NCBI GenBank assembly: GCA_019638935.1
Contig: JAHBSW010000001.1
Location: forward strand, 1-64,000
Length of the DNA stretch: 64,000 nucleotides
From: Cryobacterium sp.
Lineage (GTDB): Bacteria > Actinomycetota > Actinomycetes > Actinomycetales > Microbacteriaceae
Reading direction: 5' to 3'
A program made the translations under genes and the position numbers. The notes under the pieces were generated by a model. That model worked only from the letters and a program-made list of their open reading frames with translations. It was not told the origin of the DNA and did not search any database. Positions 17,832 through 27,314 of this stretch are shown here, in pieces. The number at the start of each line of letters is the position of its first letter. The first letter of the stretch is position 1.

Positions 17832-18443
17832 GTGAACGCTGATTCGTGGCTCGTGGTCGGGCTCGGCAACCCCGGGCTCGGCTACGCCGCGAATCGCCAC
17901 AACGTCGGCGAGATGGTCGTCGCCGAGCTGGGACGGCGCACGGACGCCTCGTTCAAGAAGCACCGGGCCAACGCGATGATCGCCGAGGTGAGGCTGGGCG
18001 TCGGGGGCGCTGCGATGGGCGGCCCGAAGCTCGTGCTCGCCGGAACCAACACGTACATGAACACCTCGGGCGGACCGGTCGCCGGCCTGCTCAAGTACTT
18101 CGGACTCCCCGCCGAACGCCTGATCGTCGTGCACGATGAGCTCGACCTGCCGTTCGACACCGTACGCATCAAGCTCGGCGGCGGCCCCGGCGGGCACAAC
18201 GGGGTTCGCGACGTGATCGCCGCGCTCGACACGGGCGACTTCGTGCGGGTGCGCGTCGGCATCGGGCGACCGCCGGGGCGACAGGATGCCGCGAGCTTCG
18301 TTCTGAAGGACTTCTCCTCCGTCGAGCGCGACGTGCTTCCGTCGCTCATCTCGGACGCGGCCGACGCGATCGAACTCATCGTGACCGAAGGCTTGACTGC
18401 GGCGCAGCAGCGCTTTCACTCGCCTCCGCCGAACGAGAACTAG
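17832..18443 (+). CDS. pth: peptidyl-tRNA hydrolase
   Basis: 203 aa. Frees tRNA from peptidyl-tRNA dropped by stalled ribosomes. Catalytic residues are visible: Asn13 in GLGNPG, His23 in NRHNVG and the Asp of the DELDLPF motif; GGGPGGHNGVRD is the family signature. GTG start, 23 bp after rplY. The stop codon is followed at once by a cluster of palindromic repeats. Confidence 0.96.
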   Translation: MNADSWLVVGLGNPGLGYAANRHNVGEMVVAELGRRTDASFKKHRANAMIAEVRLGVGGAAMGGPKLVLAGTNTYMNTSGGPVAGLLKYFGLPAERLIVVHDELDLPFDTVRIKLGGGPGGHNGVRDVIAALDTGDFVRVRVGIGRPPGRQDAASFVLKDFSSVERDVLPSLISDAADAIELIVTEGLTAAQQRFHSPPPNEN

Positions 18444-18454
18444 CCGGGGCGCAG

Positions 18455-18630
18455 CCGGGTCTCGGTACGCCGGGTTGTGCCCGGCTACTCGACCACCGGG
18501 AGAGTGTCCGGGTCTCGGTATCCCGGGTTGTGCCCGGCTACTCGACCAGCGGGAGAGCATCCGGTGGTCGAGTGCCGCCGGGGCACCCCACTCGCTGGTT
18601 GAGTAGCCGCGCAGCGGCGTATCGAGACCC
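18455..18630. repeat. REP-like palindromic repeat cluster between pth and mfd
   Basis: Four copies: two near-identical 45-base units of the form GGGTCTCGGTA...CTACTCGACCA (about 18459 and 18510), a degenerate unit near 18561, and CTGGTTGAGTAGCCGCGCAGCGGCGTATCGAGACC-type sequence at about 18594-18629. Each copy folds as a hairpin with GGTCTCGATACG and CTACTCGACC ends. The same family recurs at ten other sites in the window. Confidence 0.85.
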
Positions 18631-18636
18631 GGCCAC

Positions 18637-18642
18637 TAGAAT
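18637..18642 (+). promoter_or_regulatory. -10 box of leaderless mfd promoter
   Basis: TAGAAT followed by exactly six bases and then the GTG start codon at 18649. No ribosome binding site precedes the start, consistent with leaderless translation. Confidence 0.5.
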
Positions 18643-19766
18643 CGTTCGGTGATACTCGAGGGCTTAAGTGCCAGGCTTCCGCGCGCCCGAACGTTCAATG
18701 CTGCCCTCGAGAACGCCCGGAACAGTGCCGACTTCTCCCTCGTCGACGGGCTGCGGGCGCCCCTTCTCGCGGCACTGCTCGACGTGCGTACGCATCCGCA
18801 GACCCTTCTTCGCCATCGTCGCGACCGGTCGCGACTTTCGGTGGCCGCTGCGCGCGACGCTCGCGAGCTTCAAGGTGCCGGAGGTGGAGATCCTCGAGTT
18901 TCCCGCCTGGGAGACGCTGCCGCACGAGCGGCTGAGCCCGAGCGCGGAGACGGTGGGGCGCCGCATCCACGCGCTGCGCCGGATGGCCCAGTGGGAGGCG
19001 CAGATCGGCCCCAAGCATCCGCTCATCGTCGTCGCATCGGTGCGCGCTGCGCTGCAGCCGCTCGCGCCGGGACTCGCCGACCTCGCGCCCGTCGGGCTCA
19101 GGGTTGGCGGTCGCGGCTACAACCTGGGGGAGCTCTCGGCGCAGCTCATCGACCTCGCCTACACCCGGGTCGACATGGTGACGCGGCGCGGTGAGTTCGC
19201 GGTGCGCGGCGGAATCCTCGACGTGTTCGCCCCCACCGCCGAGCACCCCGTTCGCGCGGACTTCTTCGGTGACGAGCTCGAGCAGCTTCGCCCGTTCTCG
19301 GTCGCCGATCAGCGATCGCTCGACGAGGAGCTCGAGTCGGTCGAGTTGCAGCCGAGCCGGGAACTGCTGCTGACGGATGCGGTGCGACAGCGGGCGCGCG
19401 AGATGCAGCACGAGTTCCCCAGCCTGTCGACGATGCTCGCCAAAATCGCCGAGGGCATTCCCGTCGACGGCATGGAGTCGCTCGCCCCGGCGCTCGTCGA
19501 CCGGCTCGTTCCCGTGACGCACTACCTGCCGACGGATGCCGCGATCGCTGTGCTCTCACCCGAGCGGGTCGCCTCGCGCGCCGTCAGCCTGGGCGAGACC
19601 AACCGCGAGTTCCTCGCCGCGGCATGGAACGCCGCCACCGCGGGCGCGGATGCGCCCATCGACCTCAAGACAAGCCTCGACGCGGGGGACTTCCTCACCG
19701 TCGGTGCACTCCGTGCCTCTGCGGGCGGTCGTGCGTGGTGGACGCTGAGCAGTTTCGACGCTGGTG

Positions 19767-20025
19767 ACTTGCTGGTTGAGGGATCGCAAAACTTGCTGGT
19801 TGAGGGATCGCAGGACCAACGGCCCGGAGGGCCGTCGGCGCTGGCGCCGGCAGCGACGGTCAGAAATGACCGTCGCTCTGTGCCCGAGCGCGCGCGTCTC
19901 GAAACCAGCGCTCAGAGTGAACCCGGTGGTTTCGAGACGATTCGGGCGATGCCCGAATCCCTCAACCACCTGGACAACTCCAAATCCCTCAACCATCTGG
20001 GCAACTCCGAATCCCTCAACCAGCA
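19767..20025. repeat. REP-like repeat cluster inside mfd, in frame
   Basis: Two 22-base tandem units with the sequence ACTTGCTGGTTGAGGGATCG (19767-19788, 19791-19812), a perfect 10-bp hairpin GCGACGGTCA/TGACCGTCGC (19853-19876), then a GGTTTCGAGACG...CCCTCAACCACC unit with inner stem GATTCGGGC/GCCCGAATC and two more CCCTCAACCA ends. The parts match intergenic repeats at 40480-40674. The reading frame stays open, adding roughly 90 residues rich in Ser, Asn and Arg between the WWTLS and VRVDARPAP segments of the UvrB-like region. Confidence 0.88.
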
Positions 20026-20502
20026 CGATGACCCTGACTACGTGCGCGTCGACGCCAGACCCGCCCCTACCTTCGCGGGCCGGGCCGACGGCGCGATCGA
20101 GCACGTCGCCGAGCTGCTCGGCAACGACTGGTCCGTGATTCTCACCGCCCAGGGGCACGGCCTCGTCGAGCGCGCCGCAGACGTGCTTGCCGAGCGCGGA
20201 CTCGCCGCGCGCGTCACCGACGACCTGCCTCGCGAACTCGAGCCCGGTGTCGCGTACGTGGTGCAGGCATCCGTCGAGGCGGGATTCGAACTGGACGAGC
20301 TGAAACTCGCCCTCCTCAGCGAGACCGAGTTCTATGGGCGGGCCGCCGGCTACGACTCGCGGCAGGTGAAGAAGCTCGCGAGTCGGCGGCGCAACGTCGT
20401 CGATCCGCTGCAGCTCAAGGCGGGCGACTACGTCGTTCACCAGACGCACGGCATCGGCCGCTTCGTCGAGCTCGTGCAGCGCGAGGTGAGCACGGGCGGC
20501 CG

Positions 20503-20536
20503 GGTTTCGAGACGCCTTGCAGGCTCCTCGACCAGC
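20503..20536. repeat. single REP-like element inside the mfd RID domain, in frame
   Basis: GGTTTCGAGACG, an inner GCCTTGCAGGC stem and CTCCTCGACCAGC make a complete copy of the intergenic repeat. It encodes about a dozen residues (VSRRLAGSSTS) just before the REYLLLEYAPSKRG motif of the RNA polymerase interaction domain. Confidence 0.85.
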
Positions 20537-22489
20537 CATACGGTCAACCGCGAGTACCTGCTGCTCGAGTACGCGCCGAGCAAGCGCGGCTACCCTGGCG
20601 ACAAGCTCTACGTGCCCACCGATCAGCTCGACCTGCTCTCGCGCTACGTCGGTGGCGAGGCGCCAGCGCTCAGCAAGATGGGTGGCAGCGACTGGTCGGC
20701 GGCGAAGGGCAGGGCGCGGCGTGCCGTGCGCGACATCGCCGTCGAGCTCGTCAAGCTCTACAGCGCGCGCATGGCGAGCAAGGGCCACGCCTTCGGGCCC
20801 GACACCCCGTGGCAGCGCGAGCTCGAGGAGGCGTTCCCGTTCGTCGAGACCCCCGACCAGCTCTCCACGATCGACGAGGTCAAGGCTGACATGGAGCGCT
20901 CGATCCCCATGGATCGCCTGCTTTCCGGCGATGTCGGTTACGGCAAGACCGAGGTCGCCGTGCGCGCCGCGTTCAAGGCGATCCAGGACGGCAAGCAGGT
21001 CGCGATGCTCGTTCCGACGACGCTGCTCGTGCGACAGCACATGGAGACCTTCGCGGAGCGGTTCGCCGGGTTCCCCGTGCACCTGCGGGCGCTGTCCCGC
21101 TTCCAGACCGACAAGGAGGCGCGCGAGACGGTCGCCGGCCTCGCTGATGGAACCGTCGACATGGTGATCGGAACCCACCGACTGCTGGGCGACAGCATCC
21201 GGTTCAAGGATCTCGGCCTCGCGATCATCGACGAGGAGCAGCGCTTCGGTGTCGAGCACAAGGACGCGCTCAAGAAGCTCAAGACCAACGTCGACGTGCT
21301 CGCGATGAGCGCGACGCCGATTCCCCGCACGCTCGAGATGGCGGTGACCGGCATCCGCGAGATGTCGACGCTCGCGACGCCGCCGGAGGACAGGCATCCG
21401 ATCCTCACCTTTGTCGGCCCCTACAGCGACAAGCAGGTCGCTGCGGCGATCCGCCGCGAGCTGCTGCGCGAGGGGCAGGTGTTCTTCGTGCACAACCGGG
21501 TGTCGAGCATCAACCGCGTCGCGGCGCAGCTCGCCGAGCTGGTTCCCGAGGCGCGCATCGCGGTCGCGCACGGGCAGCTGCCGGAGGGCGTGCTCGAGCA
21601 GGTCATGGTCGACTTCTGGGAGCGTAAGTTCGATGTGCTCGTCTCGACGACGATCATCGAGACCGGCATCGACATCACGAATGCGAACACCCTCATCATC
21701 GACCGCGCCGACAAGTACGGGTTGAGCCAGCTGCACCAGATCCGCGGTCGTGTGGGCCGTGGCCGCGAACGCGCGTACGCGTACTTTCTCTACGACGATC
21801 TGAAGCCGCTGACGGAGACCGCGCATGACCGCTTGGCGACGATCGCCGCGAACAACGAGCTCGGCGGGGGCATGCAGATCGCGCTCAAGGACCTCGAGAT
21901 CCGCGGCGCGGGCAACCTGCTCGGCGGCGAGCAGTCGGGGCACATCGCGGGTGTCGGCTTCGACCTCTACCTGCGGATGATCGGCGAGGCCGTGGGCGAG
22001 TTTCGCGGTGAGGTGGCCGAGGGCCAGACCGAGCTGCGGCTCGAGCTGCCCGTCGATGCGCACATCCCCGAGGAGTACGTCGAGAGTGAGCGGCTGCGGC
22101 TCGAGGCGTACCAGAAGCTGTCGGCGGCGAGCGGGCCGGCGGCGGCTCCGGATGCCCTGGATCGCGTTCTCGAGGAACTGGCCGACCGCTACGGCGAACC
22201 CCCGCCGCAGGTGCAGAATCTCGTCGCTGTCTCGCGTCTTCGTCGAGTCGCGCAGAAGGCCGGACTCTCCGACGTCGTGTCGGCAGCGGGCAAGCTGCGC
22301 GTCGTCGGGGTGGAGCTGCCGGACTCTCTGCAGGTTCGCCTCGCCCGCATGTACCCGGGGTCGCGCTACGTTGCGGCGTCGCGCACGGTGCTCGTGGCGC
22401 TGCCCGAGCTGGATGACGACGCCGCCCTCATTGAGTGGGTGGCGACGCTGCTCGGGGCGATCTTCCCGGCGCCCGAGCCGAGTTCCTCG

Positions 22490-22634
22490 CCGGTCGAGTA
22501 GCCGCCTCCAGAGCATCGTCGGCCGAGTAGCTGCCTCCAGAGCATCGACGGTCGAGTAGCCGCCGCAGGCGGCGTATCGAGACCCAGCTTGTGCCGGTGG
22601 TTTCGAGACGGCCGCTGACACGACCTCCTCAACC
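22490..22634. repeat. REP-like repeat cluster at the mfd 3' end
   Basis: Several GGTCGAGTAGC units, one full GGTCGAGTAGCCGCCGCAGG...TATCGAGACC copy and one GGTTTCGAGACG...CTCAACCACC copy. The TAG in the first GGTCGAGTAG is the stop codon of mfd, so the repeat has reached into the gene end. Confidence 0.85.
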
Positions 22635-22982
22635 ACCAAGTTGGGGCGAAGTCTCGCTTGTAACAATATGGCCCTTCTTTTTTAAAGGTTCCCCGTTCGT
22701 GTCAAGGACTTTGCAGTGAACAGAGCTGCACCGGATCCGTGGTCGTGGTGGTCGCGCCAAGGTGTCTATGGTTGCCCACCCTCAGTCGCCTGAATCATGA
22801 AATTGATCCAATCAAGAAAACTCGCAAATATAAACCCTTGAAATACGGGGATTTAAAGATTACGGATTAGTAACAACGGCTAGATCGGATACAAAACGTG
22901 TCATGATGTCCCTGCTCGCTCATTGGCGATCCCCGGCAATCCGCCCGATCGCACTACCCCAAGGAAGCAGGTAAGGAGCACA
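22635..22982 (+). promoter_or_regulatory. AT-rich upstream region of the second ABC transporter operon
   Basis: About 350 bp without a gene and visibly richer in A/T than its surroundings. It has a T-run at 22678-22683, the small palindrome TTGTAACAA at 22658-22666 and a second GTAACAA at 22870-22876, which could be sites for the GntR-type regulator of the operon. TTGAAA (22838-22843) and TACGGA (22861-22866) with a 17-bp spacer form a weak promoter candidate. A ribosome site AAGGAG (22973-22978) serves the GTG at 22983. Confidence 0.4.
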
Positions 22983-24632
22983 GTGTTCTCTTCATCGCAG
23001 CAAGGCACGCGCCGGTCGACGAGGTTCGGTCGCGCGCTACTGACGGTCGCCGTCTCGTCCGCACTGGTTCTGACCGGGTGCACAGCGGCTGACCCCGGTG
23101 AAACCCCGAGCGCCGACCCGGGCGGCCCGATCGCGTCGTTCACCTACGGCATCCCGACCCCGCCGAGCTCGCTCGACCTCACCAAGAACATGAACGGCTG
23201 GACCGCCGCGGTCACCGTGCTCGTCACGGAACCGCTCGAACGATTCGACAGCAGCGGTGCCGTGACCCCGGTGCTCGCGACGAGCGTGGCCACACCCGAC
23301 GAGACGACGGTCGTGTACACCCTGCGCGAGGGCGTCACCTTCTCCGACGGCTCCGAGCTCACCGCCGACGATGTCGTCGCCGCGTTCAACCGCGCGATCG
23401 ATGCGGCGAGCGGTGCCCAGACGGCGTCGATCCTCACGAGCATCGGCAGCGTCGAGGCGAGCGGCGACCTCGAGGTGACGGTCAACCTCAGTCACCCCGA
23501 CCCCGCCATCCGCGGCTCTGTCGCATTCGGCGTGCAGGTGGCGAAGGCCTCCGCGGTGACGGATGCCGGAGCCGACTTCGGCACGGCGGCCGGGCTGCCG
23601 ATCGGCACCGGCCCGTACACCTACGCGACGTTCGGCGCCTCGAACGTCGACCTGGTTCCGAACCCGGGCTACTGGGGTGACGCGCCCCGCATCCAGAAGC
23701 TCGCCTTCACCGGCTTCGACACCGACAACACCGCGCAGCTCGCGATGCGGTCGGGCTCGCTGCAGGCGAACTACGTAAACACCCCGAAGAGCACCTCGCA
23801 GTGGGCGGCGCTTCCGGGTGCGAGCGTGTTCAGCACCCCGTCGCTGCTGTCGACGTTCCTCACCTTCGACACGACCCGCGCGCCCTTCGATGACGTGCAC
23901 GCGCGACTGGCGATCAGCCACCTGGTCGACCGGGTCGCACTCAACACGGTCGCGTACGGCGACGAGGCGCAGGTGATGCGGGTGATGGCCCCGGATGCCG
24001 AGTTCCTGCCGCTGGCGGGTTCGCAGCAGGCGCTCGATGCGTTCCTCGCAAGCGTTCCGCAGTACGACTTCGACGTGGAGGCGGCCAAGCGCGAGCTGGC
24101 GCTCTCGGCGACCCCGGGCGGTTTCGCCCTCGAGGTTCCCTACCCGACGAGTGAGCCCTTCGCCGAGCCGGTGCTGCTGGCACTTCAGCAGGCCGCGGCG
24201 CCCCTGGGCATCACGATCACACTGAAGCCGCAGACGTTCATCGAGTGGGCGACGGATGTCTACATGTTCAACATCCCGCAGCTCGGCATGTTCCAGATCG
24301 GCGACCTGCAGCCCGACCCGAACGGCGGCATGGCGCTCATGGTGGGGGCGGCGAATGCGGCCCCGACGAAGTTCAACATGTCGGTGTGGACTCCTGCCGA
24401 CCTGGAGCCGGCGATCCTCGCCATGACCCAGTCGAGTGATTCGGCCGAGCGCTGGGAGGCCTCGAAGCAGATCATGCTCCGGGCGGCGGAGGAGATGCCG
24501 TACGTGCCGCTCTTCGCCCCGAACACGGTGCTCGTCTACGCTGACGGCTACGGCTCGACCACGGACCCCGACTTCATGTCGTTCATCACGGGTGCGTGGC
24601 TCACCGACCTCGTCGCAGAGGGTTCGAATTGA
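22983..24632 (+). CDS. ABC transporter substrate-binding lipoprotein (family 5)
   Basis: 549 aa from the GTG at 22983. The signal peptide ends in LVLTGC with lipidated Cys33. Typical SBP_bac_5 features follow: LREGVTFSDGSELTADDV and PIGTGPYTYATFG. It captures the substrate for the permeases and ATPase encoded downstream. Substrate is unknown; hydrolases in the same operon suggest an ester- or amide-containing compound. Its stop overlaps the next start (TTGA). Confidence 0.92.
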   Translation: MFSSSQQGTRRSTRFGRALLTVAVSSALVLTGCTAADPGETPSADPGGPIASFTYGIPTPPSSLDLTKNMNGWTAAVTVLVTEPLERFDSSGAVTPVLATSVATPDETTVVYTLREGVTFSDGSELTADDVVAAFNRAIDAASGAQTASILTSIGSVEASGDLEVTVNLSHPDPAIRGSVAFGVQVAKASAVTDAGADFGTAAGLPIGTGPYTYATFGASNVDLVPNPGYWGDAPRIQKLAFTGFDTDNTAQLAMRSGSLQANYVNTPKSTSQWAALPGASVFSTPSLLSTFLTFDTTRAPFDDVHARLAISHLVDRVALNTVAYGDEAQVMRVMAPDAEFLPLAGSQQALDAFLASVPQYDFDVEAAKRELALSATPGGFALEVPYPTSEPFAEPVLLALQQAAAPLGITITLKPQTFIEWATDVYMFNIPQLGMFQIGDLQPDPNGGMALMVGAANAAPTKFNMSVWTPADLEPAILAMTQSSDSAERWEASKQIMLRAAEEMPYVPLFAPNTVLVYADGYGSTTDPDFMSFITGAWLTDLVAEGSN

Positions 24633-25507
24633 ACGTTCAGTTCACTGCGGAAGCAGAGGGTGTGCGGCTCTGGACGGAGTCGTTCGGCGACCCGTCCGGG
24701 CCGTGCATCCTGCTCATCATGGCCGCCTACTGGCAGGGCATCGCGTGGCCCGACAGCTTCTGTCGGCGCCTCGCGGATGCCGGCTACCACGTCATCCGCT
24801 ACGACCACCGCGACACGGGCGAGTCGACACTGGTCGACTATGAGCAGAACGCTTACTCGCTCGTCGACCTGGCCGATGACGCGGTGCGGGTTCTGGGTGC
24901 CCACGGTGTCGAGCGCGCGCACCTGCTCGGCGGGTCGATGGGCGGGATGATCGCTCAGGAGCTTGCGCTGAAGCATCCGGATCGCGTTCTCTCGCTCATC
25001 TCCTATGCGTCGACGCCCCTGTCGCACTCCTATGCGGCGGGCACGGCGCCCGCGGAGCTTCCCGGACCCGACGAGGTCGCCTGGGGAGCGTTCACCACGG
25101 TCGCCGGGCCGGGCGTGCAGCCGACGCGCGAGCAGTACGCGACCGGGTGGACGGACTTCTCGCGCGGGGTCATCGGCAGTGCCACAGCGTTCGATGAGGC
25201 TGCGACGCGTGAGCTGCACGAGCGCAGCTTCGACCGCACGACCGACGCCTCCCGGGTGTGGAACCACATGACCGCGACCGTGGGCACGCCCGATCGCGTC
25301 GATCGGCTGCCGGGCCTCGTGGTTCCGACCCTCGTCGTGCACGGCAGCGAGGATCATGTGGTGCCCGTGTCGCACGGTCACGCGACGGCCGAGCTGATTC
25401 CGCACGCCACCCTCACGGTCATCGACGGGCTGGGGCACCAGTTCGACGCGGCGGGCCTCGACCTCATCGTCGAGCCCGTGCTGGCCCACTGCGCCTCGGT
25501 GACGTAG
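24629..25507 (+). CDS. alpha/beta hydrolase
   Basis: 292 aa. Nucleophile Ser103 is in the elbow GGSMGG, the acid is the Asp in HGSEDHVVPV or nearby, and His lies in GLGHQFD near the end. The chosen TTG start overlaps the transporter-protein stop and has an AGAGGG ribosome site six bases ahead; a GTG at 24596 is an alternative. It probably cleaves the imported substrate in the cytoplasm, since no signal peptide is present. Chemical specificity cannot be inferred. Confidence 0.85.
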   Translation: MNVQFTAEAEGVRLWTESFGDPSGPCILLIMAAYWQGIAWPDSFCRRLADAGYHVIRYDHRDTGESTLVDYEQNAYSLVDLADDAVRVLGAHGVERAHLLGGSMGGMIAQELALKHPDRVLSLISYASTPLSHSYAAGTAPAELPGPDEVAWGAFTTVAGPGVQPTREQYATGWTDFSRGVIGSATAFDEAATRELHERSFDRTTDASRVWNHMTATVGTPDRVDRLPGLVVPTLVVHGSEDHVVPVSHGHATAELIPHATLTVIDGLGHQFDAAGLDLIVEPVLAHCASVT

Positions 25508-26454
25508 TGGGCCGGGCGGTACTGCACCGGGCGGTCGCCGCGGTCATCCTGTTCCTCGTCATCAGCTTTCTGGTGTTCAGCCTGCTGGCGCTGGCTCCCG
25601 GATCGCTGGAGACGACGCTGCTGGGCGCTCGCCCGGCGACGCCGGAGCTGATCGCGGCGATCCGGGCCGAGTATCACCTCGACGACCCGTTCCTGGTGCA
25701 GTACCTCCGCTGGCTGGGCGGTGCCGTGCAGCTCGACTTCGGGCGCTCCATCGTGTCGGGAGCGCCGGTGCTCGCGATCGTCTCCGAGCGGCTGCTCGTC
25801 TCGGTGCAGCTCGCCGTGCTGGCGCTCGTGTTCGCCGCCGTGCTCGCGATCCCGGCGGGGATGATGGCGGCCGCGGCGAAGGGCAGGGCGCGGGACCGGA
25901 TGGCGACCTTCACCTCGGTGCTCGCCATGAGTGCGCCCCCCTTCGTGGTGGGCACGCTGCTCATCTACCTGTTCGGCGTGTACTGGTCGGTGCTCCCCGT
26001 CTATGGCGCGGGCACGGAGGGCTTCGACCGGTTCCGCCATCTCATCCTCCCTGCGGTCTCGCTGGGCCTCGGGTTGGGGGCCATCATCTTCCGGCAGACG
26101 CGCGCCGCGGCGCTCGATGTGCTCGATCAGGACTTCATCACCTTCGCGCGGGCGCGCGGGCTCTCCCGCACCCGGGTCGCCGTGACCTATGCGCTGCGCA
26201 ACGTCGCGCTGCCGATCGTCGCCTCGCTGGGGCTCGTGCTCATCGTGGCACTGCCAGGGGCCGTGCTCATCGAGGTCGTCTTCTCCATTCCCGGATTCGG
26301 CTCGATGATGGTCGAGGCGGTGGGGGCGAAGGATGTTCCCGTGGTGCAGGGACTCGCGCTGTTCTCCGCGGTCTACGTGGTGGCAGTCACCATCCTCGTC
26401 GACATGGCATCCGCAGCGGTCGACCCTCGGCTTCGGCGAGCGGAGGCGAGATGA
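25507..26454 (+). CDS. ABC transporter permease (DppB type)
   Basis: 315 aa. The GTG start shares one base with the upstream TAG. About six membrane segments are visible, with the OppB N-terminal part and the coupling motif ARARGLSRTRVAVTYALRN. It forms the membrane channel with the next gene product, and its stop overlaps that gene by 4 bp. Confidence 0.92.
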   Translation: MGRAVLHRAVAAVILFLVISFLVFSLLALAPGSLETTLLGARPATPELIAAIRAEYHLDDPFLVQYLRWLGGAVQLDFGRSIVSGAPVLAIVSERLLVSVQLAVLALVFAAVLAIPAGMMAAAAKGRARDRMATFTSVLAMSAPPFVVGTLLIYLFGVYWSVLPVYGAGTEGFDRFRHLILPAVSLGLGLGAIIFRQTRAAALDVLDQDFITFARARGLSRTRVAVTYALRNVALPIVASLGLVLIVALPGAVLIEVVFSIPGFGSMMVEAVGAKDVPVVQGLALFSAVYVVAVTILVDMASAAVDPRLRRAEAR

Positions 26455-27314
26455 GCATCCCCATGGACACGAGTACCGCTGCACGCTCGACGAGGTGGCG
26501 GCGCTCGCTGCCTCCCGTGTCGGTCATCGTCGCCATCCTGATCGCGGCGGTGTTCATCGTCGTGGCCTTCTTCGGCGACCTGATCGCGCCGCTCGACCCC
26601 GATCTGCAGAACCTGCTCATGGGGGCGACCGCGCCGAGCGCCGATCACCTTCTCGGCACCGACCACCTGGGTCGCGACGTGTTCTCTCGCGTGATCGTGG
26701 CGACGGGGCCGGCTCTGGCAGGCCCGTTCGTGGTCGCGCTGACGACGGTCGTGCTGGGTGCGTCACTGGGGTTGATCGCGGGCTTCCGCGGGGGACGCAT
26801 CGACACCATCATCTCGCGCGCCGCCGATCTGATCTGGTCGCTGCCGGGGCTGCTCGTCGCGATCGTGGTGATCGGCGTCATCCAGGGCGGAATCTGGCTG
26901 ACCGTGGTCGTGGTGGCGTTCCTGTCGATCCCCAACGCCATCAGGCAGACACGCAGCGCGACCCTGTCGCAGGCGGGGCTGCCCTACGTGGCCGCCGCGA
27001 CGACACTGGGCCTCTCGAACGCCCGGGTCATGTTCCGCCACGTTCTGCCGAACGTGCGGGCGACGGTGCTGGCCACGGGCATGCTCGACTTCGTCAACGC
27101 GATACTGATCTTCGCCGCACTCGCGTTCCTCAGAATCGGCGTCGTGCCGGGGGAGTCGAACTGGGGACTCATGCTCGCCGAGGGGCAGAGCCTGATCTGG
27201 ACCAACCCCGCAGTGATCGTCGCGCCGGCACTCGCCATCGTGGCGGTGGCGGCGAGCATCACCATCATCGGCGACTGGGCATACGACCGGGCGAGTGCGG
27301 AGGGTGAACGATGA
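26451..27314 (+). CDS. ABC transporter permease (DppC type)
   Basis: 287 aa with an N-terminal cytoplasmic cap, the first helix at about residues 25-45, and the DppC hallmark HLLGTDHLGRDVFSRV. It pairs with the preceding DppB-type permease. Start and stop both overlap neighbours by 4 bp. Confidence 0.92.
   Translation: MSIPMDTSTAARSTRWRRSLPPVSVIVAILIAAVFIVVAFFGDLIAPLDPDLQNLLMGATAPSADHLLGTDHLGRDVFSRVIVATGPALAGPFVVALTTVVLGASLGLIAGFRGGRIDTIISRAADLIWSLPGLLVAIVVIGVIQGGIWLTVVVVAFLSIPNAIRQTRSATLSQAGLPYVAAATTLGLSNARVMFRHVLPNVRATVLATGMLDFVNAILIFAALAFLRIGVVPGESNWGLMLAEGQSLIWTNPAVIVAPALAIVAVAASITIIGDWAYDRASAEGER

Larger units (their letters stand above)
18649..22501 (+). pseudogene. mfd: transcription-repair coupling factor Mfd, frame broken near codon 52 and carrying two repeat insertions
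   Basis: The Mfd translocase removes stalled RNA polymerase and recruits UvrA. The N-terminus (MILEGLSARL to DVRTHPQ) reads from the GTG at 18649, but the homologous reading then continues in the +1-shifted frame from FFAIVATGRD. Removing one C from the CCC at 18803-18805 restores a continuous protein of about 1283 aa. Downstream all Mfd parts are intact: UvrB-like domain, RID domain (LEYAPSKRG...GDKLYVPTDQ), Walker A GDVGYGKTE, DEEQ box, and the TRCF C-terminus. The protein is about 80-90 residues longer than usual because of a repeat cluster at 19767-20025, and a further repeat sits in the RID domain at 20503-20536. The stop codon itself lies in another repeat. Whether the extra C is biological or a sequencing error is open; if real, translation stops after 181 codons. 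Confidence 0.85.

Noticed and set aside
18790..18815. Programmed frameshift as the preferred explanation of the mfd break
   Set aside because: CCCTT is a poor slippery site, I see no stimulatory structure, and Mfd is not known to use recoding; kept only as a minor possibility.
19767..19812. CRISPR-like direct repeats
   Set aside because: Only two 22-base copies with two bases between them and no further units; they match the dispersed palindromic repeat ends.
19556..22666. 1036-codon open frame on the minus strand opposite mfd
   Set aside because: Its product is Arg/Asp/Leu-rich without domains, and the plus strand carries all Mfd motifs; long antisense frames are expected in GC-rich coding DNA.
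22635..22982. Riboswitch or small RNA in the A/T-rich gap
   Set aside because: No recognised conserved core or stable multi-stem fold could be traced by eye.
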